Positions 43,428 through 54,299 of a stretch of DNA of 64,000 nucleotides are shown here, piece after piece; position 1 is the first letter of the stretch, and each line of letters begins with the position of its first letter. The notes under the pieces are model-generated. The model did not search any database. It was not told the origin of the DNA and saw only the letters and a program-made list of their open reading frames with translations. Source of the DNA: Citrobacter freundii (GTDB taxonomy: Bacteria; Pseudomonadota; Gammaproteobacteria; Enterobacterales; Enterobacteriaceae); contig NZ_JAALBX010000016.1 of NCBI RefSeq assembly GCF_011077955.1, positions 22,857-86,856 on the forward strand, given 5' to 3'. Both the position numbers and the translations under genes were made by a program.

Positions 43428-44531
43428 TTATCTTACGTGCGTTAAAAAACGCTGACCGTACTGGTCGGCGACTAATAGCGCGGCATAGACCTGATCGACT
43501 GTCGCGCCCCCCGGCATATTGTGGATAGTCTCCCCTTCGGCGCAGGCGGCCTCGGCCACGATGCGCATTTTCGCGGGAATATCGGTTTTAATATCCAGTT
43601 GCGCGAGCGTTATCGGCAAACCGACGGCGGAACACAGCGATGCGACGGTTTCAATTTCGTCGCGCGGCGCGTTTTCCAGCACCAAGTGCACCAGCGTACC
43701 AAATGCGACTTTTTCACCATGATAAAAATGATGAGCATCGGGGATCGCGGTTAAACCGTTGTGGATGGCGTGCGCCGCCGCCAGACCGCCGCTTTCAAAG
43801 CCGACGCCGCTCAGATAAGTATTGGCTTCCACTACACGCTCAAGAGCGGGAGTGACGACATGTTGCTCTGCGGCCAGCATCGCCTTTTCGCCTTGCTCCA
43901 GCAACGTGTTGTAGCAGAGTTCCGCCAGGGCCAGTGCGGCTTGCGTACACTTGCCGCCCGCCATGGTCTTAGCGCCGCTGCGTGAACAGGCGCGAGCTTC
44001 AAACCAGGTCGCCAGCGCATCGCCAATGCCGGCTGCCAGCAGACGCGATGGCGCACCCGCCACGATTCGGGTATCGACAATCACCATGTTGGGGTTATGC
44101 GCCAGCAACAGGTAGCGGTCAAATTCGCCGTCATCGGTATAAATGACCGAAAGGGCGCTGCATGGCGCATCGGTGGAGGCAATCGTCGGCACTATCGCCA
44201 CCGGCACGCCCATAAAGTGAGCCAGCGCTTTGGCGGTATCCAGCGTTTTACCGCCACCGATACCGACAACCGCTTCACAGCCCGCCTTTTCTGCCACGAC
44301 GCGCAGGCGATCGATTTCATGTTGTGAACATTCACCGCCAAACGGGACGATGTCGAACGCAAGCTCCGCAGCGTTCAGGCTCTTTTGTAGACTTTCTTGC
44401 GCAAAGCTTAAGACAAACTTATCACCGACGACCAGCCAGCGTTGGGCCATCGGTTTCAGATAGCCGCCGAGGCGGCTGAGAACATCGGCGCCCTGGATAT
44501 ATTTACCAGGCGACTGAATGATGCGATCCAT
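43428..44531 (-). CDS. gldA: Glycerol dehydrogenase
   Basis: 367 residues. NAD-dependent, zinc-containing family III alcohol dehydrogenase converting glycerol to dihydroxyacetone; also acts on hydroxyacetone and methylglyoxal-related compounds. NAD-binding [13 protein letters not shown] (about 91-103) and zinc ligands within [32 protein letters not shown] and HGEKVAFG. Length equal to E. coli. Stands alone between metF and eptC. The neighbouring E. coli genes fsaB and the frw PTS set are missing, so any partner dihydroxyacetone pathway must be elsewhere. Confidence 0.97.
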   Translation of the reverse strand: MDRIIQSPGKYIQGADVLSRLGGYLKPMAQRWLVVGDKFVLSFAQESLQKSLNAAELAFDIVPFGGECSQHEIDRLRVVAEKAGCEAVVGIGGGKTLDTAKALAHFMGVPVAIVPTIASTDAPCSALSVIYTDDGEFDRYLLLAHNPNMVIVDTRIVAGAPSRLLAAGIGDALATWFEARACSRSGAKTMAGGKCTQAALALAELCYNTLLEQGEKAMLAAEQHVVTPALERVVEANTYLSGVGFESGGLAAAHAIHNGLTAIPDAHHFYHGEKVAFGTLVHLVLENAPRDEIETVASLCSAVGLPITLAQLDIKTDIPAKMRIVAEAACAEGETIHNMPGGATVDQVYAALLVADQYGQRFLTHVR

Positions 44532-44682
44532 ACATCTTCTCCTGTTACAGATTTACGTTCCTAAAACCCTTTTCCAGTCCTGCTCAACCGACTCACTTGC
44601 CGTTTTTAGCGTCGACGTTTCCCGCCACGCCGCCTTTAGCAAATGTGCGAGAGCAAGAAAAACCTTACGCTTCATAATGACA

Positions 44683-44709
44683 AAAGGCCATATCTCACGA
44701 CTGGCCTTT
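44683..44709 (-). terminator. Probable terminator of eptC
   Basis: AAAGGCCA / TGGCCTTT 8-bp stem with an 11-base loop; on the minus strand followed by TTGTCATT. 63 bases after the eptC stop. Confidence 0.5.
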
Positions 44710-44771
44710 AGGAAAGTGCAGCAGGTCTACACCCGGTTAAGGGGCGGATGTAAACCTGTTATCAGAGGAGG

Positions 44772-46502
44772 TTACTGTGCGCCAACGCGCTCGCCATAAG
44801 GCAGCGTGTCGTAATCATGGAGGGCATTTTTCTCGTAAGGATTGCCAATCCAGCGCGTGGTTGCCTGAAACGCCGGGTTAACCAGCGATCGCGTCGGATC
44901 AAAACCGTCGTAACGTAATCCCGCCAGATCGGACCAGGTGTGGATAAGCTCGGAGCTGCTGTACTTGCGATCGGCATCCGCACGCATATTTAACGGGTGA
45001 TTCGCCTGCCAGCGTGATGACGTCCAGACAATAAACGGAATGGTGTACATCGGGCGCGTTGGCTGCGCTTCATTACGTCCCTGAATGTTATGCGGCGGTG
45101 TATCGTAAACTTCTTCGCCGTGGTCCGAGAAATAGAGCATAAAGCCGTTCGGGTCGGTGGCTTTGAAATCCTTAATCAGCGTTGATACGACGTGATCGTT
45201 AAACAGGTTGGCGTTGTCATAATCGTTGTACGCTTCTTGCTGCTCTTCGCTCAGGCCTGTTGGCACGCCGTCGTGATTACCGTCAAATTTGCCCCAGTTT
45301 TCCGGGTAGCGGAATTTGTACTTCAGGTGCGTACCCAGCAAATGCACGATGATAAATTTTTTCGGCGCCGGATCGGCAAGCACAGTTTTAAACGGGGCCA
45401 GCACGTTGGTGTCATATTCGCGCGCGCTCTGCGTACGCTGCTGGTTCATGTAGTACTGCACGTCGGTCTGCTTTGAGAACACCGTCAGCATGGTGTTGCG
45501 GGCCGTCATCGTCTGCTGATTGGTTATCCAGAACGTCTTATAGCCGGCCTGTTTCATCATGTTCATCAGTGATGGCTTCGTCAGATACTGATCCGGGTGT
45601 TGCTCGTTGGCAAACGTCAGCGCCTGCTGAAGGATCTCAATCGTGTAGGGGCGAGAGGTCACGACATTGTTGAATACCGTCAGATTGGGATCGCTGTCGC
45701 GCAGGGCTTTCAGTTCCGGCGTGGTGTCGCGGGAGTAACCGTAGAGGCTCATGCGTCCGCGCTGCGTTGATTCGCCAATCACCAACACCAGCGTGCGCGG
45801 TGCGTCGCCATTGCTGTCTTTCAGGTTCGCCAGCGGCGGCAGCGAGCGGTTCTTATCAAGCAGACTTTGCAGATTGTTGAGCTGCGAACGATATTGGGCA
45901 TAACCAATAATAATTTGCCACGGCGCGGCAGGCTCCATGCGTGAGCCAAGCCCGCTTAGCGCTTCGCCAGGCGTACGATGCTTAATCAGCAAACTCGACG
46001 TCAGCGGATAAATCACCAGTCCGCCCAGCACCAAGGCGCAAACTCCATAACGCCACGGCCCTGATAATGAAACCGGACGCAGGCGAGTCCACAGGAAAAT
46101 GGCGCCTGCGGTATAAACCAACAGAATCAGCAGCAGCTTCACGCTGAAGTACTGGCTTAAGTATTCGCTGGCTTCATTCGCATTGGTCTCGAACATCACA
46201 AACAGAACGCTTTGTGAGAACTCCTGGCCGTAAATAACATAATAGGCGAGCGCGCAGACGGATACTGCCCATAACACGACCCCAATGACGGCGGCAATAA
46301 CGCGGGTATGGCGAGGGAAGAGCAGCACCGGGATGAGCCACAGTGAGCTGTAAAGCAGCGAGTCACGCAATCCATTGGTACCGCTGTAGCCGGATACCAG
46401 AATGATGAGTTGTAAAACGCTTGAGAAATACCAGAAGTAAGTTATTACCCATGCAAGGGCAGACCAGCTAAACGGGTGTTTAACTTGCGCAGTGGTGGTC
46501 AT
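44772..46502 (-). CDS. eptC: Phosphoethanolamine transferase EptC (CptA)
   Basis: 576 residues. Inner-membrane enzyme that adds phosphoethanolamine to the phosphorylated heptose I of the LPS core. Five N-terminal membrane helices (about 15-35, 45-63, 68-90, 120-138, 152-170) and a large periplasmic sulfatase-fold domain. The phospho-accepting Thr246 lies in VIGESTQRGRMSLYGYSRDTTPEL; metal-binding LYFSDHGEEVYD is near residue 460. E. coli places the frw block between gldA and this gene. Confidence 0.95.
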   Translation of the reverse strand: MTTTAQVKHPFSWSALAWVITYFWYFSSVLQLIILVSGYSGTNGLRDSLLYSSLWLIPVLLFPRHTRVIAAVIGVVLWAVSVCALAYYVIYGQEFSQSVLFVMFETNANEASEYLSQYFSVKLLLILLVYTAGAIFLWTRLRPVSLSGPWRYGVCALVLGGLVIYPLTSSLLIKHRTPGEALSGLGSRMEPAAPWQIIIGYAQYRSQLNNLQSLLDKNRSLPPLANLKDSNGDAPRTLVLVIGESTQRGRMSLYGYSRDTTPELKALRDSDPNLTVFNNVVTSRPYTIEILQQALTFANEQHPDQYLTKPSLMNMMKQAGYKTFWITNQQTMTARNTMLTVFSKQTDVQYYMNQQRTQSAREYDTNVLAPFKTVLADPAPKKFIIVHLLGTHLKYKFRYPENWGKFDGNHDGVPTGLSEEQQEAYNDYDNANLFNDHVVSTLIKDFKATDPNGFMLYFSDHGEEVYDTPPHNIQGRNEAQPTRPMYTIPFIVWTSSRWQANHPLNMRADADRKYSSSELIHTWSDLAGLRYDGFDPTRSLVNPAFQATTRWIGNPYEKNALHDYDTLPYGERVGAQ

Positions 46503-46679
46503 TCAATATATCGCCTGTAAAAATGTGAGCCGCTACGATTGCAGCAAAACCTTAGCCGTGCCTTAAGCTGGTCGGTTTAGGGGAAATTATTGCCGGTAGC
46601 TTACCGCACGTGAAACGTGTGGTGTTTAAACCTGAGCGCAACAAATGTGACGTAAATTAAAAAGGCGGGATAATTGTAT

Positions 46680-46712
46680 AACGGTTAACCCGACTCTGCC
46701 GGGTTAACCGTT
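46680..46712 (-). terminator. Rho-independent-type hairpin after ppc
   Basis: 13-bp perfect stem AACGGTTAACCCG / CGGGTTAACCGTT with a 7-base loop, 14 bases after the ppc stop on the minus strand. The flanking T-run is weak (ATACAATT). Confidence 0.7.
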
Positions 46713-46725
46713 CTGCATAATGGGA

Positions 46726-49377
46726 TTAGCCAGTATTACGCATACCCGCGGCGACGCCTGCGATGGTTACCATCAACGCCTGCTCTACGCGTGGATCGGA
46801 CTCTTTACCGGCTTCTTCCGTCAGACGGGAGCGATGCAGCAGTTCGGCCTGCAATACGTTAAGCGGGTCAGTGTAGATATTGCGCAACTGAATAGACTCG
46901 GCAATCCACGGCAAATCCGCCATCAGATGCGAGTCGTTGGCAATAGCCAGCACCACTTTGATATCATCCTGCAACTGCTGGCGCAGCTCGGCGCCAAGCT
47001 TCCACAGCTCCGGTTTTACCAGCCGCTGATCGTAGTATTCCGCAAGCCACAGATCCGCTTTGGCGAACACCATTTCCAGCATACCAAGGCGAGTCGAGAA
47101 GAACGGCCAGTCGCGGCACATCGCTTCCAGTTGCCCTTGTTTGCCGTCTTCCACCACTTTCTGCAATGCCGCGCCCGCACCGAGCCAGGCCGGCAACATC
47201 AGGCGGTTCTGCGTCCAGGCGAAAATCCACGGAATAGCGCGCAGAGATTCCACACCGCCGTTAGGGCGGCGTTTTGCCGGGCGTGAACCGAGCGGCAATT
47301 TACCCAGTTCCAGCTCCGGGGTTGCAGAGCGGAAATAAGGGACGAAATCCTTATTTTCACGGATGTAGCCACGGTACATGTCGCAGGAAATCGTCGACAG
47401 CTCGTCCATGATATGTCGCCATTCGGCTTTGGGCTCCGGCGGCGGCAACAGGTTGGCTTCGAGAATGGCGCCGGTGTACAGCGACAGGCTGCTGATAGTG
47501 ATTTCCGGTAACCCGTATTTGAAACGGATCATCTCGCCCTGTTCGGTGACGCGCAGGCCGCCTTTCAGGCTTCCCGGCGGTTGGGAGAGCAGTGCCGCAT
47601 GAGCCGGCGCGCCGCCACGGCCAATGGAACCGCCGCGTCCGTGGAACAGCGTCAGAGCAATGCCTGCTTTTTCACAGGTTTTGATTAACGCGTCCTGCGC
47701 CTGGTATTGCGCCCAGGATGCCGCCATCACGCCCGCATCTTTCGCGGAATCGGAATAGCCAATCATCACCATCTGTTTGCCCTGGATAAAGCCGCGATAC
47801 CAGTCAATATTCAACAACTGGGTCATTACGTCATTGGCGTTGTTCAGGTCATCCAGCGTTTCAAACAGCGGCGCAACCGGCATGGCAAAACTGATGCCCG
47901 CTTCTTTCAGCAGTAAATGCACCGCCAGTACATCGGATGGCGTTTTCGCCATGGAAATCACATACGCGGCGATAGAGCCCTGCGGCGCTTCGGCGATCAC
48001 CCGGCACGTATCCAGCACTTCGCGGGTTTCTTCGCTTGGCTCCCACTGACGGGGCAGCAAGGGGCGTTTAGAATTTAATTCGCGGATCAGAAACGCTTGT
48101 TTATCGGCTTCGGACCAGCTTTCGTAATCACCAATGCCGATATAGCGGGTCAGTTCGCCCAACGCTTCGGTATGACGCGTGCTTTCCTGGCGAATATCGA
48201 TACGCACCAACGGCACGCCGAAGCACTTCACGCGGCGCAGCGTATCAAGCAGTTCGCCGTTGGCGATAATGCCCATACCGCAGGCCTGAAGCGACTGATA
48301 ACAGGCATAGAGCGGTTCCCAAAGTTGCTCGTTTTGGGTCAGTAAACCCTGCGGCTTCGGCAGTTTTTGGCCTTTAAGACGCGCTTCCAGCCAGGCTTGT
48401 GTGGCGGTGAGCTGGCTGCGAATGCCTTTCAGCAAATAGCGATACGGCTCCGAGGCGCCCGCTTCGCCGACGCGTTCGCGCAGCTCGTCGGTACATTCCA
48501 CCATCGACAGTTCAGAAATCAGAACGTGGATATCTTTCAGGAAAAGGTCAGTGGCTTTCCAGCGGCTCAGCAGCAGCACGTGGCGGGTGATATCGGCGGT
48601 GACGTTCGGGTTGCCGTCACGGTCGCCGCCCATCCATGAGGTGAAACGTACCGGAACGAAATCTACCGGCAGTTTGTAATCCAGGTGCTCCTGCAACTGT
48701 TCGTTCAGTTCACGCAGATAGCTTGGGACGCCTTCCCAGAGACTGTTTTCCACCACGGCGAAACCCCATTTCGCTTCGTCGATAGGAGAGGGGCGGTTTT
48801 TACGAATTTCATCGGTATGCCAGGATTGCGCAATGAGCTGGCGCAAACGGCGGGTAATCTGGTTGCGTTCGTAGTCGGCGAGATCTTTATGGTCGAGCTG
48901 ATGCAGACAGCTATTCACTTCGCCCATTTTATGGATAAGCGTACGACGGGTGATTTCAGTGGGGTGTGCCGTCAGTACCAGCTCCAGGGAAAGCGCCTCG
49001 ACGGCTTTTTTAATCGCTGCTTCGTCCAGGTTCGGCTGGTCTTTGAGTTTACGCAGCGTACGGGCAATCACTTCCGGGTTGCTGGCCGCTTCCCCTTTAG
49101 GCGAGATGCTGTGGTATTGCTCGGCGGTATTGGCCAGGTTCAGAAACTGGCTAAAAGCGCGGGCTACCGGAAGTAACTCATCGTTGGATAAATTTTGCAG
49201 CGTAGTCAGTAGTTCTTGCCGATTTGCTTCATTGCCAGCACGTGAGGACTTCGACAATTTGCGGATTGTTTCTACGCGGTCAAGAATGTGCTCTCCGAGT
49301 GCATCCTTGATGGTATCCCCGAGCAGCTTGCCGAGCATACTGACATTACTACGCAAAGCGGAATATTGTTCGTTCAT
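46726..49377 (-). CDS. ppc: Phosphoenolpyruvate carboxylase
   Basis: 883 residues, same as E. coli. Anaplerotic enzyme forming oxaloacetate from phosphoenolpyruvate and bicarbonate; allosteric tetramer. Catalytic signatures [14 protein letters not shown] (His138 region), [13 protein letters not shown], and the glycine loop [14 protein letters not shown]; the C-terminus MRNTG carries the allosteric aspartate site Asn. Start at 49377 (MNEQYSALR); six codons of open frame upstream are not supported. Confidence 0.98.
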   Translation of the reverse strand: MNEQYSALRSNVSMLGKLLGDTIKDALGEHILDRVETIRKLSKSSRAGNEANRQELLTTLQNLSNDELLPVARAFSQFLNLANTAEQYHSISPKGEAASNPEVIARTLRKLKDQPNLDEAAIKKAVEALSLELVLTAHPTEITRRTLIHKMGEVNSCLHQLDHKDLADYERNQITRRLRQLIAQSWHTDEIRKNRPSPIDEAKWGFAVVENSLWEGVPSYLRELNEQLQEHLDYKLPVDFVPVRFTSWMGGDRDGNPNVTADITRHVLLLSRWKATDLFLKDIHVLISELSMVECTDELRERVGEAGASEPYRYLLKGIRSQLTATQAWLEARLKGQKLPKPQGLLTQNEQLWEPLYACYQSLQACGMGIIANGELLDTLRRVKCFGVPLVRIDIRQESTRHTEALGELTRYIGIGDYESWSEADKQAFLIRELNSKRPLLPRQWEPSEETREVLDTCRVIAEAPQGSIAAYVISMAKTPSDVLAVHLLLKEAGISFAMPVAPLFETLDDLNNANDVMTQLLNIDWYRGFIQGKQMVMIGYSDSAKDAGVMAASWAQYQAQDALIKTCEKAGIALTLFHGRGGSIGRGGAPAHAALLSQPPGSLKGGLRVTEQGEMIRFKYGLPEITISSLSLYTGAILEANLLPPPEPKAEWRHIMDELSTISCDMYRGYIRENKDFVPYFRSATPELELGKLPLGSRPAKRRPNGGVESLRAIPWIFAWTQNRLMLPAWLGAGAALQKVVEDGKQGQLEAMCRDWPFFSTRLGMLEMVFAKADLWLAEYYDQRLVKPELWKLGAELRQQLQDDIKVVLAIANDSHLMADLPWIAESIQLRNIYTDPLNVLQAELLHRSRLTEEAGKESDPRVEQALMVTIAGVAAGMRNTG

Positions 49378-49714
49378 AAAACCCAGACACCCCATCTCTT
49401 GTGTATACCCGTGTCTTTCGCACTACAGGCGTGTTGGCTGCGTCGCGCCTCCCGCTTTCCTGGGATTACACAACCTTGCCGCCTTCCGGCATTACGAAAT
49501 ACAGTGGGTTTGAGTCCCGTGTTCAGGACATTTGTTTATTCATCTCACTTTATAAAGCCACGTAAACTACAGTTCGTCAATTGCGGCGAAATCGGTTCAG
49601 CAAACGAATAAATCCCCACAATTTACGAAATTTAATTCGTATTGCTCCAGATAAGTATTGCTTATGAAAATGTGACAACAATCACCCTCCGGTGTGACAG
49701 GAGGGTGATGCAGA
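49378..49714. other. ppc-argE intergenic region
   Basis: 337 bases with no credible gene. It holds the leader and promoter region of ppc (minus strand) and the argE terminator (49681-49709). The overlapping open frames on the plus strand have no ribosome sites or recognisable products. Confidence 0.7.
49681..49709 (-). terminator. Hairpin terminator of argE
   Basis: ATCACCCTCC / GGAGGGTGAT 10-bp stem with a 9-base loop, just after the argE stop; on the minus strand followed by TGTTGTC. Confidence 0.65.
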
Positions 49715-50866
49715 TCAGTGCCAGCAGAAGTGATGAACAACCTGGGTAATCAATTCACGCGTCGGTTTAATAAACCGCGTTTCAAGATATTCATCCGGCT
49801 GATGCGCCTGGTTGATAGAACCCGGCCCAAGCACCAGCGTCGGGCACAGGGTTTGAATAAACGGCGCTTCGGTGCAGTAGTTCACCACATCGGTTTGCGC
49901 GCCGAGCAATTCTTCCACTACCTTAACCAACTGATGATCAGGCGGGCATTCATAGCCTGGGATCGGCGGATGCAACTCTGCGACATTCAAACGGCCAGGC
50001 CAACGGCTGCTCACCGGCTCAAGCGCCTCTTCCAGCAGCCCGTTAAGGTCGTTCAGGGTCATGCCTGGCAGCGGACGAATATCCAGATGCAGTTCACAGC
50101 AGGCACAAATGCGGTTTGCCGCATCGCCGCCGTGAATGTGGCCGAGGTTAAGCGTCGGATACGGCACGGTAAACGCCTCATAGTGATAGCGTTCTTTGAG
50201 GTTATCGCGCAGGGCAAGGATTCGGCCAATGGCGTCATGCATCAGCTCAATGGCGTTGACGCCACGCGCCGGATCGCTGGAGTGCCCCGACTGGCCCAGT
50301 ACTCGAATAGCGCTGGAAATATGGCCTTTATGGGCGCGAATAGGCTGTAAAGACGTGGGCTCGCCAATAATCGCGCAGTCCGGGCGCAGGTGGGTGGTTT
50401 CTGCAAAATAGCGCGCCCCGGCCATACTGGTCTCTTCATCGGCGGTCGCCAGGATGTAGAGCGGTTTTTTCAATTGCGTCACGTCCACGTCACGTAACGC
50501 ATCGAGAATAAACGCAAAAAAACCTTTCATGTCGGCGGTGCCGAGGCCGTACAGTTTGTTGTCATGTTCGGTCAGGGTGAAGGGATCGCGCGTCCAGCGA
50601 CCTTCGTCAAACGGCACGGTATCGGTGTGCCCGGCCAGCAGTAAACCGCCAGCGCCCTGGCCGGTGCTTGCCAACATATTGAATTTATTGCGGGTACCCG
50701 GAACAGGCTGTACTTCAACGTTAAAACCCAGATCGCCAAACCAGGACGCCAGTAAATTGATTAAAGACGCATTACTCTGATCTAACGCGGCTTCGGTCGC
50801 ACTGATGGACGGAGTCGCGATTAATGCGCGGTAAATCTCGATAAACGGCGGTAATTTCATTTTCAC
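49715..50866 (-). CDS. argE: Acetylornithine deacetylase
   Basis: 383 residues from the GTG at 50866, which equals the E. coli length. The ATG three codons upstream (50875) lies directly against its AAGG site, so GTG with about 10-base spacing is preferred. M20 metallopeptidase family enzyme that releases ornithine and acetate. Zinc ligands in [28 protein letters not shown] and GEPTSLQP. Divergent from argCBGH with the shared ARG-box operator. Confidence 0.95.
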   Translation of the reverse strand: MKMKLPPFIEIYRALIATPSISATEAALDQSNASLINLLASWFGDLGFNVEVQPVPGTRNKFNMLASTGQGAGGLLLAGHTDTVPFDEGRWTRDPFTLTEHDNKLYGLGTADMKGFFAFILDALRDVDVTQLKKPLYILATADEETSMAGARYFAETTHLRPDCAIIGEPTSLQPIRAHKGHISSAIRVLGQSGHSSDPARGVNAIELMHDAIGRILALRDNLKERYHYEAFTVPYPTLNLGHIHGGDAANRICACCELHLDIRPLPGMTLNDLNGLLEEALEPVSSRWPGRLNVAELHPPIPGYECPPDHQLVKVVEELLGAQTDVVNYCTEAPFIQTLCPTLVLGPGSINQAHQPDEYLETRFIKPTRELITQVVHHFCWH

Positions 50867-50892
50867 TGTTGACATACCTTAGGTCGTGATAG

Positions 50893-50931
50893 TATCAATA
50901 TTCATGCAGAATAAGTGAATAAAAATACATT
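50893..50931. promoter_or_regulatory. Pair of ARG boxes (ArgR operator) between argE and argC
   Basis: Two 18-bp boxes, TATCAATATTCATGCAGA (50893-50910) and AGTGAATAAAAATACATT (50914-50931), separated by 3 bp, the standard geometry for the ArgR hexamer. They lie in the divergent argE/argC control region as in E. coli, so both transcripts are repressed by arginine. Confidence 0.85.
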
Positions 50932-51049
50932 AACGGTGAGCAAAAAGGAACCGCATCGCGCAGCTTCCTGAAAACGCTCGCTAACGTGGCAAAAATGATG
51001 TTTTTGCCGTCGGTACTTTTCGTGACGATAAAGAAGGTGAACAGCCCCG

Positions 51050-52054
51050 ATGTTGAATACGCTGATTGTTGGTGCCAGTGGTTATACCGGCGCAGAGCTC
51101 GCGACCTATATCAATCGCCATCCACATATGAACATAACCGCATTGACGGTCTCAGCGCAAAGCAATGATGCAGGAAAATTACTCTCCGATTTGCATCCTC
51201 AACTGAAAGGCATTGTTGATATGCCGCTGATGCCGATGTCTGACATCAGCGCGTTCACGCAGGGCGTTGACGTGGTGTTTCTGGCGACGGCGCATGAAGT
51301 CAGTCACGACATGGCACCGAAATTTCTCGATGCAGGCTGTGTGGTGTTCGATTTATCCGGCGCGTACCGGGTAAACGATGCGGCGTTTTATGAAACATTC
51401 TACGGTTTCACGCACCAGCACCCGCAACTGCTTGAACAAGCCGTTTATGGCCTGGCGGAGTGGAGCCGTGAGGCGCTGAAAGAGGCCAAACTGGTTGCCG
51501 TACCGGGGTGTTACCCGACGGCGGCGCAGCTGTCGCTTAAGCCGCTCATCGACAACGATCTGCTCGATTTAACTCAGTGGCCCGTGATTAATGCCACCAG
51601 CGGCGTGAGCGGGGCCGGGCGCAAGGCGGCGATGTCCAACAGCTTTTGCGAAGTGAGCCTGCAACCGTACGGTGTGTTTACCCATCGTCACCAGCCGGAA
51701 ATCGCCACGCATCTGGGGACGCAGGTGATTTTTACGCCGCACCTTGGCAATTTCCCGCGCGGCATTTTAGAGACGATTACCTGCCGTCTGAAAGCGGGCG
51801 TCACCGCGCAGCACGTGGCGCAAACCTTCAATGACGCCTACGGTGATAAACCGCTGGTGCGTCTGTACGAAAAAGGCGTTCCGGCGCTGAAAAATGTGGT
51901 TGGCTTGCCGTTCTGCGATATCGGTTTTGCAGTTCAGGGCGAGCATCTGATTGTGGTGGCCACGGAAGATAACCTGCTGAAAGGCGCTGCGGCGCAAGCG
52001 GTGCAGTGTGCCAATATTTGTTTCGGCTTCGCTGAAACTCAGTCACTTATTTAA
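51050..52054 (+). CDS. argC: N-acetyl-gamma-glutamyl-phosphate reductase
   Basis: 334 residues. NADPH-dependent reduction of N-acetylglutamyl phosphate to the semialdehyde. Rossmann start [13 protein letters not shown] (6-17) and the catalytic Cys154 in [10 protein letters not shown]. Start at 51050 (MLNTLIVG) with AAGGTG about ten bases upstream. First gene of argCBGH, 10 bases before argB. Confidence 0.97.
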   Translation: MLNTLIVGASGYTGAELATYINRHPHMNITALTVSAQSNDAGKLLSDLHPQLKGIVDMPLMPMSDISAFTQGVDVVFLATAHEVSHDMAPKFLDAGCVVFDLSGAYRVNDAAFYETFYGFTHQHPQLLEQAVYGLAEWSREALKEAKLVAVPGCYPTAAQLSLKPLIDNDLLDLTQWPVINATSGVSGAGRKAAMSNSFCEVSLQPYGVFTHRHQPEIATHLGTQVIFTPHLGNFPRGILETITCRLKAGVTAQHVAQTFNDAYGDKPLVRLYEKGVPALKNVVGLPFCDIGFAVQGEHLIVVATEDNLLKGAAAQAVQCANICFGFAETQSLI

Positions 52055-52064
52055 CGGTGCAACA

Positions 52065-52838
52065 ATGAATCCATTAATTATCAAATTAGGTGGCGTACTG
52101 CTGGATAGCGAAGAGGCGCTGGAGCGTTTGTTCACCGCGCTGGTGAATTACCGCGAGACCCATGAGCGCCCGATGGTGATTGTCCACGGCGGCGGCTGCG
52201 TAGTGGATGAGTTGATGAAAAAACTCAACCTGCCGGTGAAAAAGAAAAACGGCCTGCGTGTGACGCCTGCCGATCAGATTGACATTATCACTGGCGCACT
52301 GGCGGGCAGCGCCAACAAAACGCTGCTGTCCTGGGCGAAAAAACACAAACTGCCGGCGGTAGGCCTTTATCTTGGTGACGGCGACAGCGTAAAAGTCACC
52401 CAACTGGACGACGACCTGGGGCACGTCGGCAAAGCCGAACCGGGTTCAGCCAAACTGATAACTACCCTGCTGGATTCAGGTTTTCTGCCGGTTGTCAGCT
52501 CCATCGGCGTAACCGATGAGGGCGAACTGATGAACGTTAATGCTGACCAGGCCGCTACAGCGCTGGCTGCTACCCTCGGTGCGGATCTGATCCTGCTGTC
52601 GGACGTTAGCGGTATTCTGGACGGCAAAGGACAGCGTATTGCCGAGATGACCGCTGCAAAAGCCGAGCAACTGATAGACCAGGGCATCATCACCGATGGT
52701 ATGGTGGTAAAAGTCAATGCGGCGCTGGATGCAGCCCGTACGTTGGGCCGCCCGGTGGATATCGCCTCCTGGCGTCATGCCGAACAGTTACCTTCTTTGT
52801 TTAACGGGACGGCCATCGGCACCCGGATCTTAGCTTAG
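52065..52838 (+). CDS. argB: Acetylglutamate kinase
   Basis: 257 residues. Amino-acid kinase family; phosphorylates N-acetylglutamate. Motifs [15 protein letters not shown] at the N-terminus, [24 protein letters not shown] and [14 protein letters not shown]. It is of the short arginine-insensitive type. Start at 52065 (MNPLIIKLG). Followed by argG after an 82-base gap containing a hairpin. Confidence 0.97.
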   Translation: MNPLIIKLGGVLLDSEEALERLFTALVNYRETHERPMVIVHGGGCVVDELMKKLNLPVKKKNGLRVTPADQIDIITGALAGSANKTLLSWAKKHKLPAVGLYLGDGDSVKVTQLDDDLGHVGKAEPGSAKLITTLLDSGFLPVVSSIGVTDEGELMNVNADQAATALAATLGADLILLSDVSGILDGKGQRIAEMTAAKAEQLIDQGIITDGMVVKVNAALDAARTLGRPVDIASWRHAEQLPSLFNGTAIGTRILA

Positions 52839-52842
52839 CGCT

Positions 52843-52894
52843 AACGCAGTTGGGCTGCGGCCTTCGCGCATCGCGAATGCGTTAGCGCATTAAT
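52843..52894 (+). other. Inverted repeat between argB and argG
   Basis: GCGCTAACGCA and its exact complement TGCGTTAGCGC enclose a GC-rich region in the argB-argG gap. No T-run follows, so it is probably an mRNA-processing or stability element rather than a terminator. A TTGAAAGGA ribosome site for argG lies after it. Confidence 0.5.
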
Positions 52895-52920
52895 GAATAG
52901 TTTTTGAAAGGAAAAAGAAA

Positions 52921-54138
52921 ATGCAAAACCACGGCATCAAAAAAGTAGTACTCGCTTACTCCGGCGGCCTCGATACCTCCGCTATCATTCCATGGCTGAA
53001 AGAAAACTATGAAGGTTGCGAAGTGGTGGCCTGCGTGGTGGATATCGGCCAGGACCGTGACGATCTGAAAGGCGTTGAGCAAAAAGCGCTGCGTACCGGC
53101 GCGAGTGAGTGCTATGTGGTCGATGCGCGTGAAGAGTTCATCAAAGATTACGTTTACCCGGTGCTGCAAACCGGTGCGCTGTATGAAGGCAGCTATCTGC
53201 TGGGTACCTCTATGGCGCGTCCGCTTATCGCGAAGGCACTGGCGGATGTGGCTATCAAAGTCGGCGCGGATGCGCTGTGTCATGGCGCCACCGGCAAAGG
53301 CAACGACCAGGTGCGTTTCGAATCCGCCTGGGCGGCGCTGGTTCCGAACCTGAAAGTGATTGCCCCGTGGCGTGAGTGGAATCTGCGTTCACGTGAAGCG
53401 CTGCTGGACTATCTGAAGGAGCGTGATATCCCGACGACAGCGACGCTTGAAAAAATTTACAGCCGTGATGAGAACGCCTGGCACATCTCGACGGAAGGCG
53501 GCGTGCTGGAAAGCCCGTGGAATCCGTCCAACAAAGATTGCTGGGTCTGGACCGTCGACCCGCAGGACGCGCCGGACGCGCCTGAGCAAGTCACTGTCAC
53601 CGTTGAGAAAGGCAAAGTGGTAGCGGTAAACGGTGAATTCCTGAGCCCGTACCAGTGCCTGGAAGTGCTGAATAAAATCGGCGCGAAACATGGCGTGGGC
53701 CGTATCGATATCGTGGAAAACCGTCTGGTCGGCATTAAATCCCGCGGCTGCTATGAAACCCCGGGGGGCACCATCATGATGGCGGCGCTGCGTGGCGTTG
53801 AGCAGTTAGTTCTGGACCGCGATAGCTTCAAATGGCGTGAACAGGTTGGGCTTGAAATGTCCTACGTCGTATACGATGGCCGCTGGTTTGCTCCGCTGCG
53901 TCAGTCATTGCAGGCGGCGGCAGAATCGCTGGCAGAAGGCGTAAACGGTGAAGTGGTACTGCAACTCTATAAAGGCCAGGTGACGGCGATTCAGAAAAAA
54001 TCAGCCAACAGCCTGTACAGCGAAGAGTTCGCGACCTTCGGCGAAGACGAAGTTTATGACCACAGCCACGCGGGCGGCTTTATCCGTCTGTTCTCGCTTT
54101 CTTCACGTATTCGTGCGCTGAACGAGCAGAAAAAATAA
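52921..54138 (+). CDS. argG: Argininosuccinate synthase (short, about 405-residue type)
   Basis: 405 residues. ATP-dependent condensation of citrulline and aspartate. PP-loop YSGGLDTS at 13-20, [13 protein letters not shown] (about 121-133) and the citrulline/aspartate-binding region with SREALLDYL and [10 protein letters not shown]. coli and Salmonella ArgG are the longer, about 447-residue type and are encoded away from argCBH; this one is the shorter type that in Yersinia, Serratia and Vibrio sits in argECBGH. Same strand as argC, argB and argH, with AAAGGA before the ATG. Codon use looks like that of its neighbours, so no recent-transfer signal is obvious. Confidence 0.95.
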   Translation: MQNHGIKKVVLAYSGGLDTSAIIPWLKENYEGCEVVACVVDIGQDRDDLKGVEQKALRTGASECYVVDAREEFIKDYVYPVLQTGALYEGSYLLGTSMARPLIAKALADVAIKVGADALCHGATGKGNDQVRFESAWAALVPNLKVIAPWREWNLRSREALLDYLKERDIPTTATLEKIYSRDENAWHISTEGGVLESPWNPSNKDCWVWTVDPQDAPDAPEQVTVTVEKGKVVAVNGEFLSPYQCLEVLNKIGAKHGVGRIDIVENRLVGIKSRGCYETPGGTIMMAALRGVEQLVLDRDSFKWREQVGLEMSYVVYDGRWFAPLRQSLQAAAESLAEGVNGEVVLQLYKGQVTAIQKKSANSLYSEEFATFGEDEVYDHSHAGGFIRLFSLSSRIRALNEQKK

Positions 54139-54299
54139 TCAGGCAGAGGGTCGCCATTCTGTATCGGAGTCGCGCGTGCGCTCGCCGTGTACAGCGTGGT
54201 GACGCCACTAACGCTTGATTGCATTTGTTAAGAGTAGTGGGGCGGGTAGCGATATCCGCCTTGAATTTATCGGCAGGACTGAAATTTACGGAGCAGGTT

